Source: Poseidonocella pacifica (GTDB lineage: Bacteria; Pseudomonadota; Alphaproteobacteria; Rhodobacterales; Rhodobacteraceae). Taken from it: DNA of 64,000 nt. The translations under genes were made by a program, and so were the position numbers. The notes beneath the pieces are model-generated. The model was not told where the DNA came from, did no database searches, and worked only from the letters and a program-made list of their open reading frames with translations. Shown in pieces: positions 27,710-37,238 of the stretch. The stretch covers positions 248,001 through 312,000 of the forward strand of contig NZ_FOJU01000002.1 in assembly GCF_900111875.1 (NCBI RefSeq). The letters are read 5' to 3'. Positions within the stretch are counted from its first letter, which is position 1, and every line of letters starts with the position of its first letter.

Positions 27710-28891
27710 TCAGACGGCTTTCTTCAGCGCCTCGGTCAGGTCCGTCCGCTCCCAAGAGAAACCACCGTCCGCTTCGGGCGCGCGGCCGAAGTGGCCATAA
27801 GCAGCGGTGCGGGCATAGATAGGACGATTGAGATCAAGATGGGTGCGGATACCGCGCGGCGTGAGGTCCATGACCTGATTTACCGCCCGCTCGATCGCCG
27901 CAGGATCCACCTCACCGGTCCCAAAGGTATCGGCATAGATGGACAAGGGCCGTGCCACACCAATTGCATAGCTAAGCTGGATCAGGCAACGCCGCGCCAT
28001 CCCGGAGGCGACAACGTTCTTGGCCAGATACCGCGCCGCATAGGCCGCCGAGCGATCCACCTTGGTTGGATCCTTCCCCGAAAACGCACCTCCGCCATGC
28101 GGCGCGGCGCCTCCGTAGGTATCGACGATGATCTTACGCCCCGTTAGACCTGCATCCCCATCCGGTCCACCAATGACAAAGCGGCCTGTGGGGTTGACCC
28201 ACCATTCGGTTTCGGCGGTGATCCAGCCTTCGGGAAGGACTTCGCGGATATAGGGCTCCACAATCTCTCGGATATCCGCGCTCGTCTGGCCCTCGTCCGC
28301 GTGCTGGGTCGACAGCACGATCGAAGACACACCGACCGGCTCGCCGTTTTCATAGCGCACTGAAATCTGGCTCTTGGCATCGGGGCGCAGCGTCGGTTCG
28401 GTTCCGTCTTTGCGCACCTCGGCGAGTCTGCGAAGGATGCGATGCGCGAACTGAATGGGCGCTGGCATCAACTCATCGGTTTCATCCGAGGCATAACCAA
28501 ACATGATACCCTGATCGCCCGCGCCCTCTTCCTTGTCGTGCGCGGCGTCGACTCCTTGGGCGATATGAGCGGATTGCTCATGGAGCAGGTTGGTCACCTC
28601 GCAAGTGGCGTGGTGGAACTTGTCTTGCTCATAGCCAATGTCACGGATGCACTCTCGCGCAATCCCTTCGATCCGGTCCATATAGTCAGCAAGTTTGGCC
28701 TTGTCGGAGAGGCCGACCTCCCCGCCGATGACGACACGGTTCGTCGTGGCAAAGGTCTCGCAGGCGACCCGCGCCTCCGGCTCTTCGGCGAGCAGCGCAT
28801 CAAGCACGGCATCGGAAATGCGATCACAGACCTTGTCTGGATGCCCCTCGGAAACGGATTCCGAGGTAAAGATATAATTCTGGCGAGACAT
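27710..28891 (-). CDS. metK: S-adenosylmethionine synthetase
   Basis: Makes SAM from methionine and ATP; 393 aa. Motifs include [58 protein letters not shown] (phosphate-binding P-loop-like) and [19 protein letters not shown]. The start ATG is set by the SD element GGAG inside the upstream SAM/SAH riboswitch, so high SAM or SAH should block initiation. lnt lies upstream on the same strand. Confidence 0.97.
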   Translation of the reverse strand: MSRQNYIFTSESVSEGHPDKVCDRISDAVLDALLAEEPEARVACETFATTNRVVIGGEVGLSDKAKLADYMDRIEGIARECIRDIGYEQDKFHHATCEVTNLLHEQSAHIAQGVDAAHDKEEGAGDQGIMFGYASDETDELMPAPIQFAHRILRRLAEVRKDGTEPTLRPDAKSQISVRYENGEPVGVSSIVLSTQHADEGQTSADIREIVEPYIREVLPEGWITAETEWWVNPTGRFVIGGPDGDAGLTGRKIIVDTYGGAAPHGGGAFSGKDPTKVDRSAAYAARYLAKNVVASGMARRCLIQLSYAIGVARPLSIYADTFGTGEVDPAAIERAVNQVMDLTPRGIRTHLDLNRPIYARTAAYGHFGRAPEADGGFSWERTDLTEALKKAV

Positions 28892-28897
28892 GAAGGG

Positions 28898-28941
28898 CGC
28901 TCCAATGGATTGACGCCGTCACTTCAGGAAGCCGTTGTGAC
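28898..28941 (-). promoter_or_regulatory. SAM/SAH riboswitch controlling metK
   Basis: The minus strand reads GTCACAACGGCTTCCTGAAG then TGAC, forming the GTCAC/GTGAC hairpin with the conserved ACGGCTTCCTG loop. After a short spacer comes CATTGGAGC, whose GGAG is the metK ribosome-binding site. This matches the SAM/SAH riboswitch consensus known upstream of metK in Rhodobacterales. Ligand binding pairs the loop with the SD region and represses translation. Confidence 0.9.
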
Positions 28942-28978
28942 GGGGAAACACAGCGATTAAGGGGAATGCCGCCCGTCG

Positions 28979-30412
28979 TCAACGTTGCAACCTACGCGAG
29001 CGCAACACCACCGTACCGCACATAATGAAAAGCAACACCCCGTATGGCCCGTCCCCGGTGCGCGAATAGAGAGTGGGAGGCCGTACGTCCGGCAGAGGCA
29101 GATCGACATACCCCGCCTCATTCAGCGGTATTGCCCCCCGGATACGCCCGCGCCCGTCGATCAGTGCGGACACCCCGGTATTGGCCGCTCTGGCGAGCGG
29201 CAGCCCCTGCTCGATGGCCCGCATGCGTGCCTGCGCTAGGTGCTGATAAGGACCGGAAAAAGACCCGAACCAAGCATCGTTCGTGATCTGCAAAAGCAAC
29301 CTCGGTCGACCGCCCTCAGTTCGGGCATGTTGCGGGAAAACGGCCTCGTAGCAGATGAGAGGCAGCGCGGCCCCAATCCCTTCGATATCGATCAACCTAG
29401 GACCGGGCCCCGGGCTGTATCCACCAAGCCTGTCCGTCGCCAAACCAAAGATACCCATCCGCGCGGCGAGTTCGGCAAACGGAACGTATTCGCCGAAGGG
29501 CACGAGATGGTGTTTGTCATAAAGCGGTGCGGATGGCCCACCCCCGACCACGCGGAGCGAATTGTAAAGCTTACCCTTTTCCATGCGCATCACCCCAACG
29601 ACCACAGGAGTGCCGTTGGCAGCCTCCGCAATCCGCGCGAAGATTGGCTCCGCATATTCCATCAAATACGGCACCGAAGTTTCGGGCCAGACGATCAGAT
29701 CGGGGCGGGGCATTGCGGCAGTATAGTCAAGCTTGCGCTGGAGAAAGCGCTCGGTAAGCGCCGGGTCCCACTTCTCGTGCTGCGCAGCGTTCGGCTGCAC
29801 GAGGCGCAGGATCGGGCCGGTGCTCGGCTCTGGTGCAGGAAGGGAAACCAGACTTAGCGCGGAGACGGCCGCAACAGCCAGCCCCCCTCGCCGTCCGAAA
29901 AAGGCGGGCAAGGCTGCAACCGCAAAGAGAAGTATGTTCGCCCCGTGCGGGCCGACCCAAGCCAGAAGTTGACCGGCCTGACCGTCGATCAATGCCTGAG
30001 CGGGCATGGCCCATGGAAACCCAGTAAAAATATACGCTCGGGCCAACTCCAGAAGGGCCCAGAACGGCACGATAGCCCACCCGCCTCCGGCAAGACGTGC
30101 CGCACCAAAGGCCGCCCCCCAAAAAAGCGCCATTCCCCCCGACATCAAGACAAGAGCGAAAGGGGCCATCCACCCGTGACGCGCCACATCGACGAAGAAG
30201 GGTTCAACAATCCAAAACAGGACAAGCGCGAAATACCCGATGCCGGTACAGAGCCCCAACAGCGTCGCCTCGCGCACGGAGGTCGCACGATACCAGAGCC
30301 AGATTGCAGCGGAAAACCCCAATAGGCCAAGCGGCGGCAAGTCGAACGGGGCTTGCGAAAGCCCCGCCACCAGCCCCGCTCCAGCGGCCATCACCGCCTC
30401 GTGTCGTTTCAC
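28979..30412 (-). CDS. lnt: apolipoprotein N-acyltransferase
   Basis: Adds the third acyl chain to lipoproteins in the inner membrane; 477 aa. Six to eight transmembrane helices fill the first ~190 residues and the C-terminus, around a nitrilase-like periplasmic domain. Catalytic triad residues are Glu in WPETSVP, Lys in YDKHHLVPFGEYVP and Cys in LICYEAVFP. The start is GTG 30412, overlapping the upstream stop (GTGA), so it is coupled to the CBS-domain gene. This neighbourhood is conserved in alphaproteobacteria. Confidence 0.95.
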   Translation of the reverse strand: MKRHEAVMAAGAGLVAGLSQAPFDLPPLGLLGFSAAIWLWYRATSVREATLLGLCTGIGYFALVLFWIVEPFFVDVARHGWMAPFALVLMSGGMALFWGAAFGAARLAGGGWAIVPFWALLELARAYIFTGFPWAMPAQALIDGQAGQLLAWVGPHGANILLFAVAALPAFFGRRGGLAVAAVSALSLVSLPAPEPSTGPILRLVQPNAAQHEKWDPALTERFLQRKLDYTAAMPRPDLIVWPETSVPYLMEYAEPIFARIAEAANGTPVVVGVMRMEKGKLYNSLRVVGGGPSAPLYDKHHLVPFGEYVPFAELAARMGIFGLATDRLGGYSPGPGPRLIDIEGIGAALPLICYEAVFPQHARTEGGRPRLLLQITNDAWFGSFSGPYQHLAQARMRAIEQGLPLARAANTGVSALIDGRGRIRGAIPLNEAGYVDLPLPDVRPPTLYSRTGDGPYGVLLFIMCGTVVLRSRRLQR

Positions 30413-31296
30413 GCGGCGGGCACGTCAGGCAGCAGGACCCGCATACGCTTGATCCGCCGAGGGTCTGCGTCGATCACCTCGAATTCGACCCCGGACGGAT
30501 GTTCGACCACTTCGCCGCGCGCAGGTACGCGCCCCGCAAGCATGAAGACGAGACCGCCAAGAGTGTCGATCTCTTCCTCATCGATATCCTCGTGCTCCGT
30601 CAGGGCCATTCCGATCGCTGTTTCGAAATCGCTCAGTGGAGTCCGCGCCTGAGCAAGATAGCACCCCGGCCGTTCCTCGCTCCAGAGTTCGTCTTCCTCG
30701 AGATCGTGCTCGTCTTCGATCTCACCGACCACCTGCTCGATCAAGTCCTCAATGGTCACCAAGCCGTCGACGCCGCCGTATTCATCAATCACGAGCGCCA
30801 TGTGCCGCCGCTCAGTCTGCATCTTGGTGAGCAAGACGCCCAAGGGCATCGATGGCGGGACATAAAGCAGCGGCCGGAGCATCTTGGAGATGACAAACCG
30901 GCCGCTATCCCCGTTGAACCCGTGGCGCAGCGCAAAATCCTTCAGATGCACCATGCCAATCGGGGTATCCAATGTTCCCTTGTACACGGGCAGCCGGCTC
31001 ATCCCGCTTTCGCGGAACACTTCGACAAGATCTTCGCGCGTGATGGTCGAAGGGACCGCAACGATCTCGACCTTGGGAATGGAGACGTCTTCAACACGCT
31101 TGCGTCGCAGGTTGAAAAGCCCGTGGGTCGCTTTCGGCTTCGGCGCCTGCTCGGCCCCGTTCACCTCGCCCGTCTCATCGGTTTCGGACGTGCCACCAAA
31201 AAGGCGGCGGAGGAATCCCCCTTGCGGAACGTCTATCTGGCCTTCCGGCTGCGCGCTTTGCGCAGCGTCAGAAGACTCATCAGTACTGTCGCCCAT
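30409..31296 (-). CDS. CorC/HlyC-type CBS-domain protein
   Basis: A cytoplasmic 295-aa protein with two CBS domains and a C-terminal CorC_HlyC domain, related to magnesium/cobalt efflux factor CorC. It has the start MGDSTDESSDAAQ, the CBS stretch VFRESGMSRLPVYKGTLDTPIG and the second CBS with MALVIDEYGGVDGLVTIEDL. The C-terminal GLVFMLAGRVPARGEVVEHP is CorC-like. It lies in the ybeY-corC-lnt arrangement, which suggests link to ribosome and envelope upkeep. The ion substrate is not shown. Confidence 0.92.
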   Translation of the reverse strand: MGDSTDESSDAAQSAQPEGQIDVPQGGFLRRLFGGTSETDETGEVNGAEQAPKPKATHGLFNLRRKRVEDVSIPKVEIVAVPSTITREDLVEVFRESGMSRLPVYKGTLDTPIGMVHLKDFALRHGFNGDSGRFVISKMLRPLLYVPPSMPLGVLLTKMQTERRHMALVIDEYGGVDGLVTIEDLIEQVVGEIEDEHDLEEDELWSEERPGCYLAQARTPLSDFETAIGMALTEHEDIDEEEIDTLGGLVFMLAGRVPARGEVVEHPSGVEFEVIDADPRRIKRMRVLLPDVPAA

Positions 31297-31325
31297 GAAT
31301 CCTTTCCGTCGGGGGCATACCCCGG

Positions 31326-31817
31326 TTACATCGAGTATGGGTCAGGCAGACCCATTTTGCCAAGTATCTCACGTTCAAGCCCCTCCATCAGGGCCGCATC
31401 CGCGTTTCGAGTGTGATCATAACCCAACAAATGCAACGTGGCATGAACCAGAAGATGCGTCACATGGTCCGAAAGCGGTTTGTCGCCCACCTCTGCTTCG
31501 CGCACGCAGGTTTCCCAAGCGATGGCGATATCTCCCAGCTCCGTATCGCCGTCCGGATCGGGGGGGGCCGGCTCGGCCCCATCATCCTCTGCCCCCCGCT
31601 CCTCTGAGGGCCACGACAGGACATTCGTTGGTTGAGGTTTCTTGCGGAAGTCACCGTTGAGAGAGGCGATACGAGCGTCGTCACAGGCAAGCAGAGATAC
31701 TTCCCAATCGTGCCCCAAACCCAAATGCGCCAAAGTTGCGGCAACGGAGCTCTCCGCAAGCGTTTCGAGCGCAACCTCTTCCCACCGGGCATCTTCGATC
31801 ATGGTTTCGACGATCAT
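31326..31817 (-). CDS. ybeY: endoribonuclease YbeY (16S rRNA maturation)
   Basis: Single-strand RNase needed for 16S rRNA 3' end processing and ribosome quality control; 163 aa. The zinc motif HxxxHxxxxxH is LLVHATLHLLGYDH with a preceding His. Upstream blocks PTNVLSWPS and GDIAIAWETC also fit. AGGAAG lies 5 bases before ATG 31817. It is divergent from htpX, with 64 bases between the two starts. Confidence 0.93.
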   Translation of the reverse strand: MIVETMIEDARWEEVALETLAESSVAATLAHLGLGHDWEVSLLACDDARIASLNGDFRKKPQPTNVLSWPSEERGAEDDGAEPAPPDPDGDTELGDIAIAWETCVREAEVGDKPLSDHVTHLLVHATLHLLGYDHTRNADAALMEGLEREILGKMGLPDPYSM

Positions 31818-31881
31818 CGCACTTCCTGTCTGTCGCGCATCCCCTATATGGCATGACGTAGAGCGCTAAGGAGTTCAGGTC

Positions 31882-32739
31882 ATGGGATATGTCAAGACTG
31901 CCATGCTGATGGCCGCCATGACGGCCTTGTTCATGGGGATCGGCTATTTGATGGGCGGGACCGGCGGCATGGTGATCGCGCTGGTCGCGGCGGCTGCGAT
32001 GAACGGTTTCACCTGGTGGAATTCCGACCGGATGATTCTGCGCATGCACAACGCCCAAGTGGTGACTCAAGGCGCGCTTCCTGATCTCGTCGCGAGCCTG
32101 GCACGAAACGCAGGATTGCCGATGCCTGCCGTATACCTGATCGACACGCCGCAACCCAATGCCTTCGCAACCGGGCGTAATCCCCAAAACGCGGCGGTGG
32201 CGGTGACCACCGGGTTGATGAGGACGCTGTCGCGGGAAGAGTTGGCCGGGGTCATCGCCCACGAGTTGGCCCATATCCGCAACCACGATACGGCGATCAT
32301 GACCGTAACGGCGACCTTCGCCGGGGCGATCACCATGTTGGCCAATTTCGCCATGTTCTTTGGGGGTCGGCGCGACAACGGTGTGGGCCTTATCGGAACT
32401 CTCGCGCTGATGTTCCTCGCCCCGCTCGCAGCGGCACTCGTTCAGATGGCCATTAGCCGGACCCGCGAATATTCCGCCGACAAGGCCGGTGCGGAGATTT
32501 GCGGGCACCCGCTTTGGCTTGCCTCAGCGCTGGAGCGGATACAGATGGGCGCGTCGAGAATCGACAATGAGGCCGCGGAGCGCAATCCCGCCACCGCCCA
32601 TATGTTTATCATCAATCCACTTCACGCCCACAAGCGTGACAATCTCTTTTCCACGCACCCAGCCACGGAAAACCGCGTTGCGGCGCTCCGTCAGATGGCG
32701 GGTGTGGCACGGACCCAAAGTGCGGGACCGTGGGGCTGA
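31882..32739 (+). CDS. htpX: membrane zinc metalloprotease HtpX
   Basis: M48 protease that degrades damaged inner-membrane proteins; 285 aa. It has two N-terminal transmembrane helices, then NAFATGRNP, the zinc motif [10 protein letters not shown], two further hydrophobic stretches, and the third ligand region [19 protein letters not shown] lies 8 bases before the ATG. Its TGA stop abuts the phoH stop on the other strand with no bases between. Confidence 0.94.
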   Translation: MGYVKTAMLMAAMTALFMGIGYLMGGTGGMVIALVAAAAMNGFTWWNSDRMILRMHNAQVVTQGALPDLVASLARNAGLPMPAVYLIDTPQPNAFATGRNPQNAAVAVTTGLMRTLSREELAGVIAHELAHIRNHDTAIMTVTATFAGAITMLANFAMFFGGRRDNGVGLIGTLALMFLAPLAAALVQMAISRTREYSADKAGAEICGHPLWLASALERIQMGASRIDNEAAERNPATAHMFIINPLHAHKRDNLFSTHPATENRVAALRQMAGVARTQSAGPWG

Positions 32740-33753
32740 TCAGGCCGGGTTGTCCGCGTCGTAGGCTTCGATGATTCGCGCGACCAGCGGGTGACGCACC
32801 ACATCCTTGGCCGTGAAATAGCTGAAGCTGATGGCAGGAATATGCGCGAGGAGCCTCTCTGCATCGCTAAGGCCAGACGTGACCCCGCGGGGCAGATCGA
32901 CCTGACTGCGATCACCGGTGATGACCATGCGGGATCCTTCACCCAACCGGGTGAGGAACATCTTCATCTGCATCGTCGTGGCATTTTGTGCCTCATCTAG
33001 CACCACAAAGGCGTTGGCCAGCGTGCGCCCGCGCATGAAGGCGAGCGGCGCGATCTCTATCTTCTTTTCTTCGATGAGTTTCGCAACCTGCTTGCCCGGA
33101 AGGAAATCGTTCAGGGCATCATAGAGCGGCTGCATGTAAGGATCGACTTTGTCCTTCATGTCACCGGGAAGGTAGCCGAGTTTCTCACCCGCCTCTACCG
33201 CCGGGCGGGACAGAACGATCCGGTCCACGTGGCCCTCGATGAACATCGACACGCCCACGGCGACGGCAAGGTAGGTCTTGCCCGTTCCCGCCGGTCCGAT
33301 CCCGAAGGCCAATTCCTTCTCGAAAAGCGCCCTCACATAGGCTTTCTGAGCCTCTGTTCTGGGTTCGACCCGCTTCTTGCGCGTGTGGATCTCAATACGC
33401 CCGCCGCGGAACATCTCCAACTGATCGCCGTCCTGCGCACCTGACTCTTCGGTACTGGCTCCCATACGGATTTCGCGGTCGATGTCCCCAGTTTCTATGC
33501 CACGCCCGGTTTCCAAGCGTTCATAAAGGGCCTGCAGGACTTCGGCGGCCTCTCGCTGGGTGTCTTCGTCGCCATGGATCGCGAGCAGATTGCCGCGCCT
33601 GCGAATCTGTACCCCGAGCCTGCTTTCAAGCTCCGCGAGGTTACGATCAAACTCACCACATAATTCAATGAGTAGCCGGTTGTCGGCAAATTCAAGGAGG
33701 GCTTCCGGCGGGGTGCCGGTTTGCTTCAGCGGGGGCAGCACGGTGGTCGGCAA
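32740..33753 (-). CDS. phoH: PhoH-like ATPase
   Basis: A 337-aa PhoH-family P-loop ATPase linked to RNA metabolism and often next to ybeY. Walker A is GIGPAGTGKTYLAVA, Walker B VVLDEAQNATT, and the GDRSQVDLP motif is present. An N-terminal KH-like RNA-binding segment is likely (about residues 20-85). The start is TTG 33753, with TGGAG 6 bases upstream; no better ATG is available. The usual miaB-phoH-ybeY order is here interrupted by two envelope genes and by htpX on the other strand. Confidence 0.93.
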   Translation of the reverse strand: MPTTVLPPLKQTGTPPEALLEFADNRLLIELCGEFDRNLAELESRLGVQIRRRGNLLAIHGDEDTQREAAEVLQALYERLETGRGIETGDIDREIRMGASTEESGAQDGDQLEMFRGGRIEIHTRKKRVEPRTEAQKAYVRALFEKELAFGIGPAGTGKTYLAVAVGVSMFIEGHVDRIVLSRPAVEAGEKLGYLPGDMKDKVDPYMQPLYDALNDFLPGKQVAKLIEEKKIEIAPLAFMRGRTLANAFVVLDEAQNATTMQMKMFLTRLGEGSRMVITGDRSQVDLPRGVTSGLSDAERLLAHIPAISFSYFTAKDVVRHPLVARIIEAYDADNPA

Positions 33754-33876
33754 TCAAAACTCCAGTGCGATAACCGTTTTTCTGGATCGTGCCCGGCGCA
33801 ACCTCGTCTGGCAAGCGCCGGGATCGATTTGTTTTCGTTGCGAAGGCTGTTTTGGTCTCTTTCGCTCATCTAAGGC

Positions 33877-34251
33877 TCAACGGCGCGCTTGGCGCGGGCC
33901 GGAAATGGTGTCGGTGACACCGGCGGACCCTGAATCATAGTCGCCAAGGACAACCCCCGCAGGATAGCGCGAGTTGCAAACCGGCATGCCCGTGCTGGGA
34001 TTGAACCGCTCCGTGGCATACCCTTCGACGCCATCATCGATCAGCCACACCTGACAGCCATCCGGCGTGATCGCCAGCGCGGCGCGTCCCTGCGCCAGCC
34101 CGCCCGGATCATTCCCTTGGTCCTGTCCAACGGCCACAATCGAATCCGCACCGCCATAGCTCTGGGTGCCTTCGATGGAGCATCCCGCCAAGGTCGCGCC
34201 GAGGCCCAAAATCATCCCGGATCGTGTCACGAGGTTCACCAGCCGTAGCAT
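33877..34251 (-). CDS. small lipoprotein with DGCQxW domain
   Basis: A 124-aa probable lipoprotein with signal peptide MLRLVNLVTRSGMILGLGAT and lipobox LAGC. The mature part has the block DGCQVWLIDDGVEGYATERF followed by NPSTGMPVC. That block is shared with the next gene upstream, so the two look like tandem paralogues. It overlaps the OmpA-like gene by 16 bases, indicating coupling. The family was not identified; an outer-envelope role is inferred from the lipobox. Confidence 0.75.
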   Translation of the reverse strand: MLRLVNLVTRSGMILGLGATLAGCSIEGTQSYGGADSIVAVGQDQGNDPGGLAQGRAALAITPDGCQVWLIDDGVEGYATERFNPSTGMPVCNSRYPAGVVLGDYDSGSAGVTDTISGPRQARR

Positions 34252-34754
34252 TGGATTTCCGTCCCTCCGCTCGCCGTTGCAGCCGCGCCTTCGTACGCGA
34301 CGACTTTGCCAGATGCCCGGGCGAGCGCGCTGACCGCCTCTGCCCTTGCTTGCGAAATACGTCTGCGACGCTCGGCAGAGCCTTGGCTTGCGGAGCTGTC
34401 ATAGATGGATATGGCAGAGTCTTTGCGGCCCTCAAAGAAGCGCCCAAGTTCCGCGCGACCCGTTTCGGAAAGGGTCGTAGCATCTCCCTGAAAGAGGGTA
34501 CCGCTGACCAGACAGCGTGTTGGTTTCGAACAGATGGGGCGCCCAGAGCGGGGATTTCGCCGAGGGACCATATAGCCTTCGACACCGCCATCTGCCCACC
34601 AGTGCTGGCACCCGTCAGCATCGATCCAGAGGCTCCAGTCGATGCGGCCCGTCACACGGAGCCCCTCGCCTGTGGCCGAAATCGCCGGCGCGGCCATACC
34701 AAGCGCCGCACTGGCCCACACGGCCATGACAGCGATCTTTGTCGCAAATTTCAT
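34236..34754 (-). CDS. OmpA-like envelope protein with DGCQxW domain
   Basis: A 172-aa exported protein: signal peptide MKFATKIAVMAVWASAALGM with cleavage near ISA. It is followed by the shared block ADGCQHWWADGGVEGYMVPR ... NPRSGRPIC, then an OmpA/MotB-like C-terminal domain (LSETGRAELGRFFEGR and RRISQARAEAVSALARASG). The OmpA part would bind peptidoglycan. The start at 34754 was preferred over 34778 because it gives a clean signal peptide; ribosome-binding evidence is weak for both. It follows miaB after about 100 bases. Confidence 0.72.
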   Translation of the reverse strand: MKFATKIAVMAVWASAALGMAAPAISATGEGLRVTGRIDWSLWIDADGCQHWWADGGVEGYMVPRRNPRSGRPICSKPTRCLVSGTLFQGDATTLSETGRAELGRFFEGRKDSAISIYDSSASQGSAERRRRISQARAEAVSALARASGKVVAYEGAAATASGGTEIQCYGW

Positions 34755-34852
34755 GATGTCCAGCCTCACAGTCTTCATTGCCGGGTCTTCAGCCTGCGAC
34801 AGGCATCGGCATTCGGTCAATCGCTTTTGCGGTACATATGTGTCGAATGCCA

Positions 34853-36181
34853 TCAATCGCGGCATAGCTCTCCGAAGAGGGAGTTGGTCCCGCTCTCGGT
34901 GATGCGCGCGCGTACCGTTTCTCCCTGAGCGGCCGTGCAATCGGCGATATGCACAGCGTGCAGGTAACCCGTCTTGCCAACCATCTGTCCGGGCTTCCGT
35001 CCCGGCTTTTCGATCAGCACGTCAAGCTCCCGGCCCACCATCGTATCCTGCACCGCACGCTGTTGCCGTGTGATCAATGCCTGCAACCGCTGAAGCCGTT
35101 CGGAGGCGACATCGGGATCTACCTGCGAGCGCTCGGCCGCGGGCGTGCCGGGCCGGGTCGAATACTTGAAGGAATAGGCATAGCCGTAGTTCACCGCCTC
35201 GACGATATCCAAGGTTGCCTGAAAGTCTTCCTCCGTCTCCTCGGGAAACCCCACGATAAAATCGCCGGACATCAGGATGTCGGGCCGCGCGCCGCGGATA
35301 CGTTCGATCAGGCGCAGATATCCCTCGGCGGTATGTTTGCGATTCATTCGCTTGAGAATGCGGTCGGAGCCTGACTGTACGGGAAGGTGCAGATAGGGCA
35401 TCAGCTTGGCGCAGGTCCCGTGGGCCTCGATCAGATCGTCCGACATGTCGTTGGGGTGCGAGGTCGTGAACCGGATACGCTCTAGCCCGTCGATCCCGTC
35501 GAGCGCCCAGATGAGACGCGCGAGCGACCAGTCGGCCCCATCAGGCCCCGTGCCATGGTATCCATTGACGTTCTGCCCAAGCAGTGTGATTTCCCGCACG
35601 CCGCGTTCAACGAGTTCGCGCGCCTCGTCGAGAATTCGCCCGACAGGACGGGAGACTTCCGCACCGCGGGTATAGGGTACGACGCAAAAGGCACAGAACT
35701 TGTCGCACCCCTCCTGCACCGTCAGGAACGCGGTGGGTCCCCGCTTTGATTTGGGGCGGCTTTTCAGGTGTTCGAACTTGTCCTCTTCGGGAAAGTCCGT
35801 ATCGAGCGCCTTCTCCCCGCTGCGGGCCTTGGCCTCCAGCTCAGGCAGGCGGTGATAGCTCTGCGGACCCACGACCAGATCGACGAGCGGTTGCCGCCGC
35901 ATGATCTCGGCGCCTTCGGCCTGAGCCACACATCCCGCCACACCGATCTTGAGGTCGGGCCGCTCGGCCTTGAGGCCCCTGAAGCGGCCAAGTTCGGAAT
36001 AGACCTTCTCGGCGGCCTTCTCACGGATATGGCAGGTGTTGAGCAGGATCATATCCGCGTCATCGGGCGTAGCGGTCTCTACATAGCCTTGCCCGCCGAG
36101 TGCCTCGGCCATGCGCTCGCTGTCATAGACATTCATCTGACAGCCATAGGTCTTGATGAAGAGCTTCTTGGGGGCCGTCAT
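34853..36181 (-). CDS. miaB: tRNA-2-methylthio-N6-dimethylallyladenosine synthase
   Basis: Radical-SAM methylthiotransferase that modifies A37 of tRNAs reading U-initial codons; 442 aa. The N-terminal UPF0004 domain ([26 protein letters not shown]) has the auxiliary-cluster cysteines. The radical-SAM CxxxCxxC is [17 protein letters not shown]. The C-terminal TRAM domain ends the protein. AGGAG lies about 9 bases before ATG 36181. It heads the leftward run towards phoH. Confidence 0.96.
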   Translation of the reverse strand: MTAPKKLFIKTYGCQMNVYDSERMAEALGGQGYVETATPDDADMILLNTCHIREKAAEKVYSELGRFRGLKAERPDLKIGVAGCVAQAEGAEIMRRQPLVDLVVGPQSYHRLPELEAKARSGEKALDTDFPEEDKFEHLKSRPKSKRGPTAFLTVQEGCDKFCAFCVVPYTRGAEVSRPVGRILDEARELVERGVREITLLGQNVNGYHGTGPDGADWSLARLIWALDGIDGLERIRFTTSHPNDMSDDLIEAHGTCAKLMPYLHLPVQSGSDRILKRMNRKHTAEGYLRLIERIRGARPDILMSGDFIVGFPEETEEDFQATLDIVEAVNYGYAYSFKYSTRPGTPAAERSQVDPDVASERLQRLQALITRQQRAVQDTMVGRELDVLIEKPGRKPGQMVGKTGYLHAVHIADCTAAQGETVRARITESGTNSLFGELCRD

Positions 36182-36265
36182 TGGTTGGGCTCCTGCGGAC
36201 AAGGGGATTGAGCGCGCGTTCTAACGCCTCGGCCTTGACCTTGCAATGGCACGCCCGTTGCCCCT

Positions 36266-37177
36266 ATGTCGAAGCCTCCAGCAAATGATATGATCCAGAT
36301 GTTGCGCCGATCAGACCCCATCTCCAACCCCAGCCTGCTCCGGACCCTGCAACGCGGGATCGCGGCTGGTCCCGTGGCGGTCTTGCTGATGGAGGACGCC
36401 ATAGAGGCGACCAGCACCGTGGCGCATCACCTCAACCTCGGTTTCGGCGCCGTCCTTGTGCTTTCCCCCCCCGATCTCGCGCTCGACCTACCCGACGATC
36501 CACGGGTGCACCAGGTGGAATTCGACACCCGCGCAACCGGAGCATTGCCCGATGCGGTCAATCTGGCCGCGAACGCACTACCGGGCAGGTGGATATACTA
36601 TGGATACAACGCCGAATACCTGTTCTTCCCCTTCAGCGAGACCCGCAGCATCGGAGAATTGCTGACGTTCCATGGAGAGGAGCGCCGCGAGGCCATGCTG
36701 GCCTATGTCGTTGATCTCTATGCGCCGGACCTTTCAGACCACCCCAATGCCGTGGATCTCCCTACTGCTCATCTCGATACCGCAGGGTACTATGCTCTCG
36801 CCCGTCAGGATGCGGTCACTGGGGCAACGCTGGAACGGCAGCTCGATTTTTATGGCGGCCTTCGCTGGCGCTTTGAAGAACACGTGCCGCAGGAGCGTCG
36901 GCGCATCGACCGCATTTCCCTGTTCCGCGCTCGGTCAGGTGTCCGCTTGCGCGCCGATCACACGCACACGGATGAAGAATGGAACACCTATGCATGCCCC
37001 TGGCATCATAACCTCACGGCGGTGATAGCGTCCTTTCGGACGGCCAAGGCGCTGAAGCGCAATCCCGGCAGCACCTTCGATATTCCCAGTTTCATGTGGC
37101 GAAATTCGGCCCCCTTTGAATGGCATTCCCAGCAACTGATGGACCTTGGCTTGATGGAACCGGGGCAGTGGTTCTGA
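36266..37177 (+). CDS. uncharacterised protein, possibly glycosyltransferase-like
   Basis: A 303-aa soluble protein without a signal peptide. Visible pieces are AVLLMEDAIEATSTVAHHL, VLVLSPPDLALDLPDDPRVH, RWIYYGYNAEYLFFPFSETR and a His/Trp-rich end (ACPWHHNLTAVIASFRTAKA). The mix of Rossmann-like strands and the YYGYNAEYLFFPF aromatic block recalls family-2-type glycosyltransferase-like proteins annotated in Roseobacter genomes, but no DxD or clear catalytic motif was found. It starts 84 bases from miaB in divergent orientation and precedes the RACo-like gene by about 60 bases. Function is open. Confidence 0.6.
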   Translation: MSKPPANDMIQMLRRSDPISNPSLLRTLQRGIAAGPVAVLLMEDAIEATSTVAHHLNLGFGAVLVLSPPDLALDLPDDPRVHQVEFDTRATGALPDAVNLAANALPGRWIYYGYNAEYLFFPFSETRSIGELLTFHGEERREAMLAYVVDLYAPDLSDHPNAVDLPTAHLDTAGYYALARQDAVTGATLERQLDFYGGLRWRFEEHVPQERRRIDRISLFRARSGVRLRADHTHTDEEWNTYACPWHHNLTAVIASFRTAKALKRNPGSTFDIPSFMWRNSAPFEWHSQQLMDLGLMEPGQWF

Positions 37178-37238
37178 TCGGGGTTTCCCTCCGCTAGAAG
37201 ACCCCTATGCTGACGCGGATTCAATGTACGGATACACC

